64,000 nucleotides of DNA. Source: Zasmidium citrigriseum. Lineage: Eukaryota > Ascomycota > Dothideomycetes > Mycosphaerellales > Mycosphaerellaceae. Numbering within the stretch: position 1 is the stretch's first letter; every line of letters begins with the position of its first letter. The stretch spans positions 62,001 to 126,000 of the forward strand of contig NHNW01000082.1 of NCBI GenBank assembly GCA_002786025.1, given 5' to 3'. Positions 63,352-64,000 of the stretch are shown piece after piece. The translations under genes were made by a program, and so were the position numbers. Under the pieces are notes generated by a model. It saw nothing but the letters and a program-made list of their open reading frames with translations. It searched no databases and was not told the origin of the DNA.

Positions 63352-64000
63352 GACTGGAGAAAGTGTCTATCAAGTGTTCAGTGCTCTTTGATGGGGAAAT
63401 AACAAATGACTGCGTCGGCCAGCTTATATTCATTCGCCGATCTTGATTGAAAAGTAGAAAGATTCTTAGCCACACGTCGACACCACTTGGGTCACGACGC
63501 TGACATTTGGAATTTGCATTCGCTCATAGATTCGGATCTCGTGGGCCAGGCGGTAACCGTGGACGTAACTAAGATGGGCAGGAGACAAGTCTGGGAGGAC
63601 CAAATACGACCGATTCCATCGCCGCCGTCAATTGAACGGCTGCTGTAATCTTCCTGATCCACCGACTTTTCTTGACCTGTGCGGAGAAATGCACGAAGCA
63701 ACAAGGTCCCAAATACCCAAGACGTATGCCTTGACGGCGTATTTGTAATACGCAAAGGGCGACACAATGACAACCGATCTCGGCTGTACAGTAGACTTGC
63801 ATTGCTCAAGCACTGCGATGTGGCACCAGGGCTGAGTCTTGAAGGATCCGCATTGCGTATTACCAATCTCAGCTGTCCTCCTGGTAGCAACCTTGCCTGC
63901 TCAGCCTTGTCGTAGCGCCGGCTGCTTTGGCGTCAGTGCAACATCAAAGCTGCCGCCTTTTATCTTCGACGCCGGTCGAGAAGTACAATTCAGCCTCACT
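63352..64000. other. Upstream region of the secretory lipase, to window end
   Basis: 649 bp. It must hold the lipase promoter. A perfect 7-bp inverted repeat (GCGTATT-TGT-AATACGC) lies at 63737-63753. Open frames on both strands show no recognisable product. Confidence 0.4.

Noticed and set aside
1..64000. CRISPR arrays, rRNA genes, insertion sequences
   Set aside because: None seen; the intron-containing eukaryotic gene structure makes CRISPR and bacterial IS elements unlikely.

Overview
The window is nuclear DNA of a filamentous ascomycete. Most genes are split by short introns (about 49-83 bp, two longer ones of 121 and 225 bp) with GTAAGT-like donors, CTGAC/CTAAC branch sites and CAG/TAG acceptors, and the products are fungal: a Zn2Cys6 regulator, F-box and HET proteins, sedolisin, a QDE-1-type RNA-dependent RNA polymerase, a TOK-type potassium channel and a highly reducing polyketide synthase. 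The gene mix suggests a plant- or litter-associated Dothideomycete, but that placement is inference. Gene models were built by joining open frames at splice sites; every spliced CDS given here has a total length divisible by three.

Layout. 1-5.6 kb: end of an MFS drug/polyamine-type transporter, a membrane-anchored fucose-lectin-like protein (-) and a methionine-permease-like transporter (+). 5.6-11.6 kb: a compact maltose/alpha-glucoside utilisation set, with a sugar transporter (-) and a GH13 alpha-glucosidase (+) sharing one promoter region that carries 12-bp tandem repeats, followed by a Zn2Cys6 activator. 12.2-19.9 kb: a secreted sedolisin with altered acidic residues, a signature amidase (-) and an 857-aa F-box protein. 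20.0-27.5 kb (-): an intronless 2521-aa polyketide synthase (AL-ACP-KS-AT-DH-KR-ACP-TE) that reads like an actinobacterial modular PKS. 28.9-38.5 kb: K+ channel, RNA-dependent RNA polymerase and an FAD/NAD(P) oxidoreductase (-). 39.5-46.9 kb: a small bZIP factor (-), two tandem F-box-like paralogues, two tandem small membrane-protein paralogues, and an ACC deaminase (-). 48.1-55.5 kb: a five-exon fungal highly reducing PKS. 55.8-57.1 kb: a HET-domain gene interrupted by one in-frame stop. 57.3-60.5 kb: three small cell-surface or membrane proteins. 61.1-63.4 kb: a GNAT acetyltransferase and a secretory-lipase-like hydrolase (-).

How the genes work together. The clearest functional unit is the transporter / alpha-glucosidase / regulator group. 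The two PKS genes differ in origin (bacterial modular type against fungal iterative type) and neither is flanked by an obvious set of tailoring enzymes, so no joint pathway is claimed. The bacterial-type PKS, free-standing in a fungal chromosome with its own acyl-ligase loading module and thioesterase, is the most unusual object in the window.
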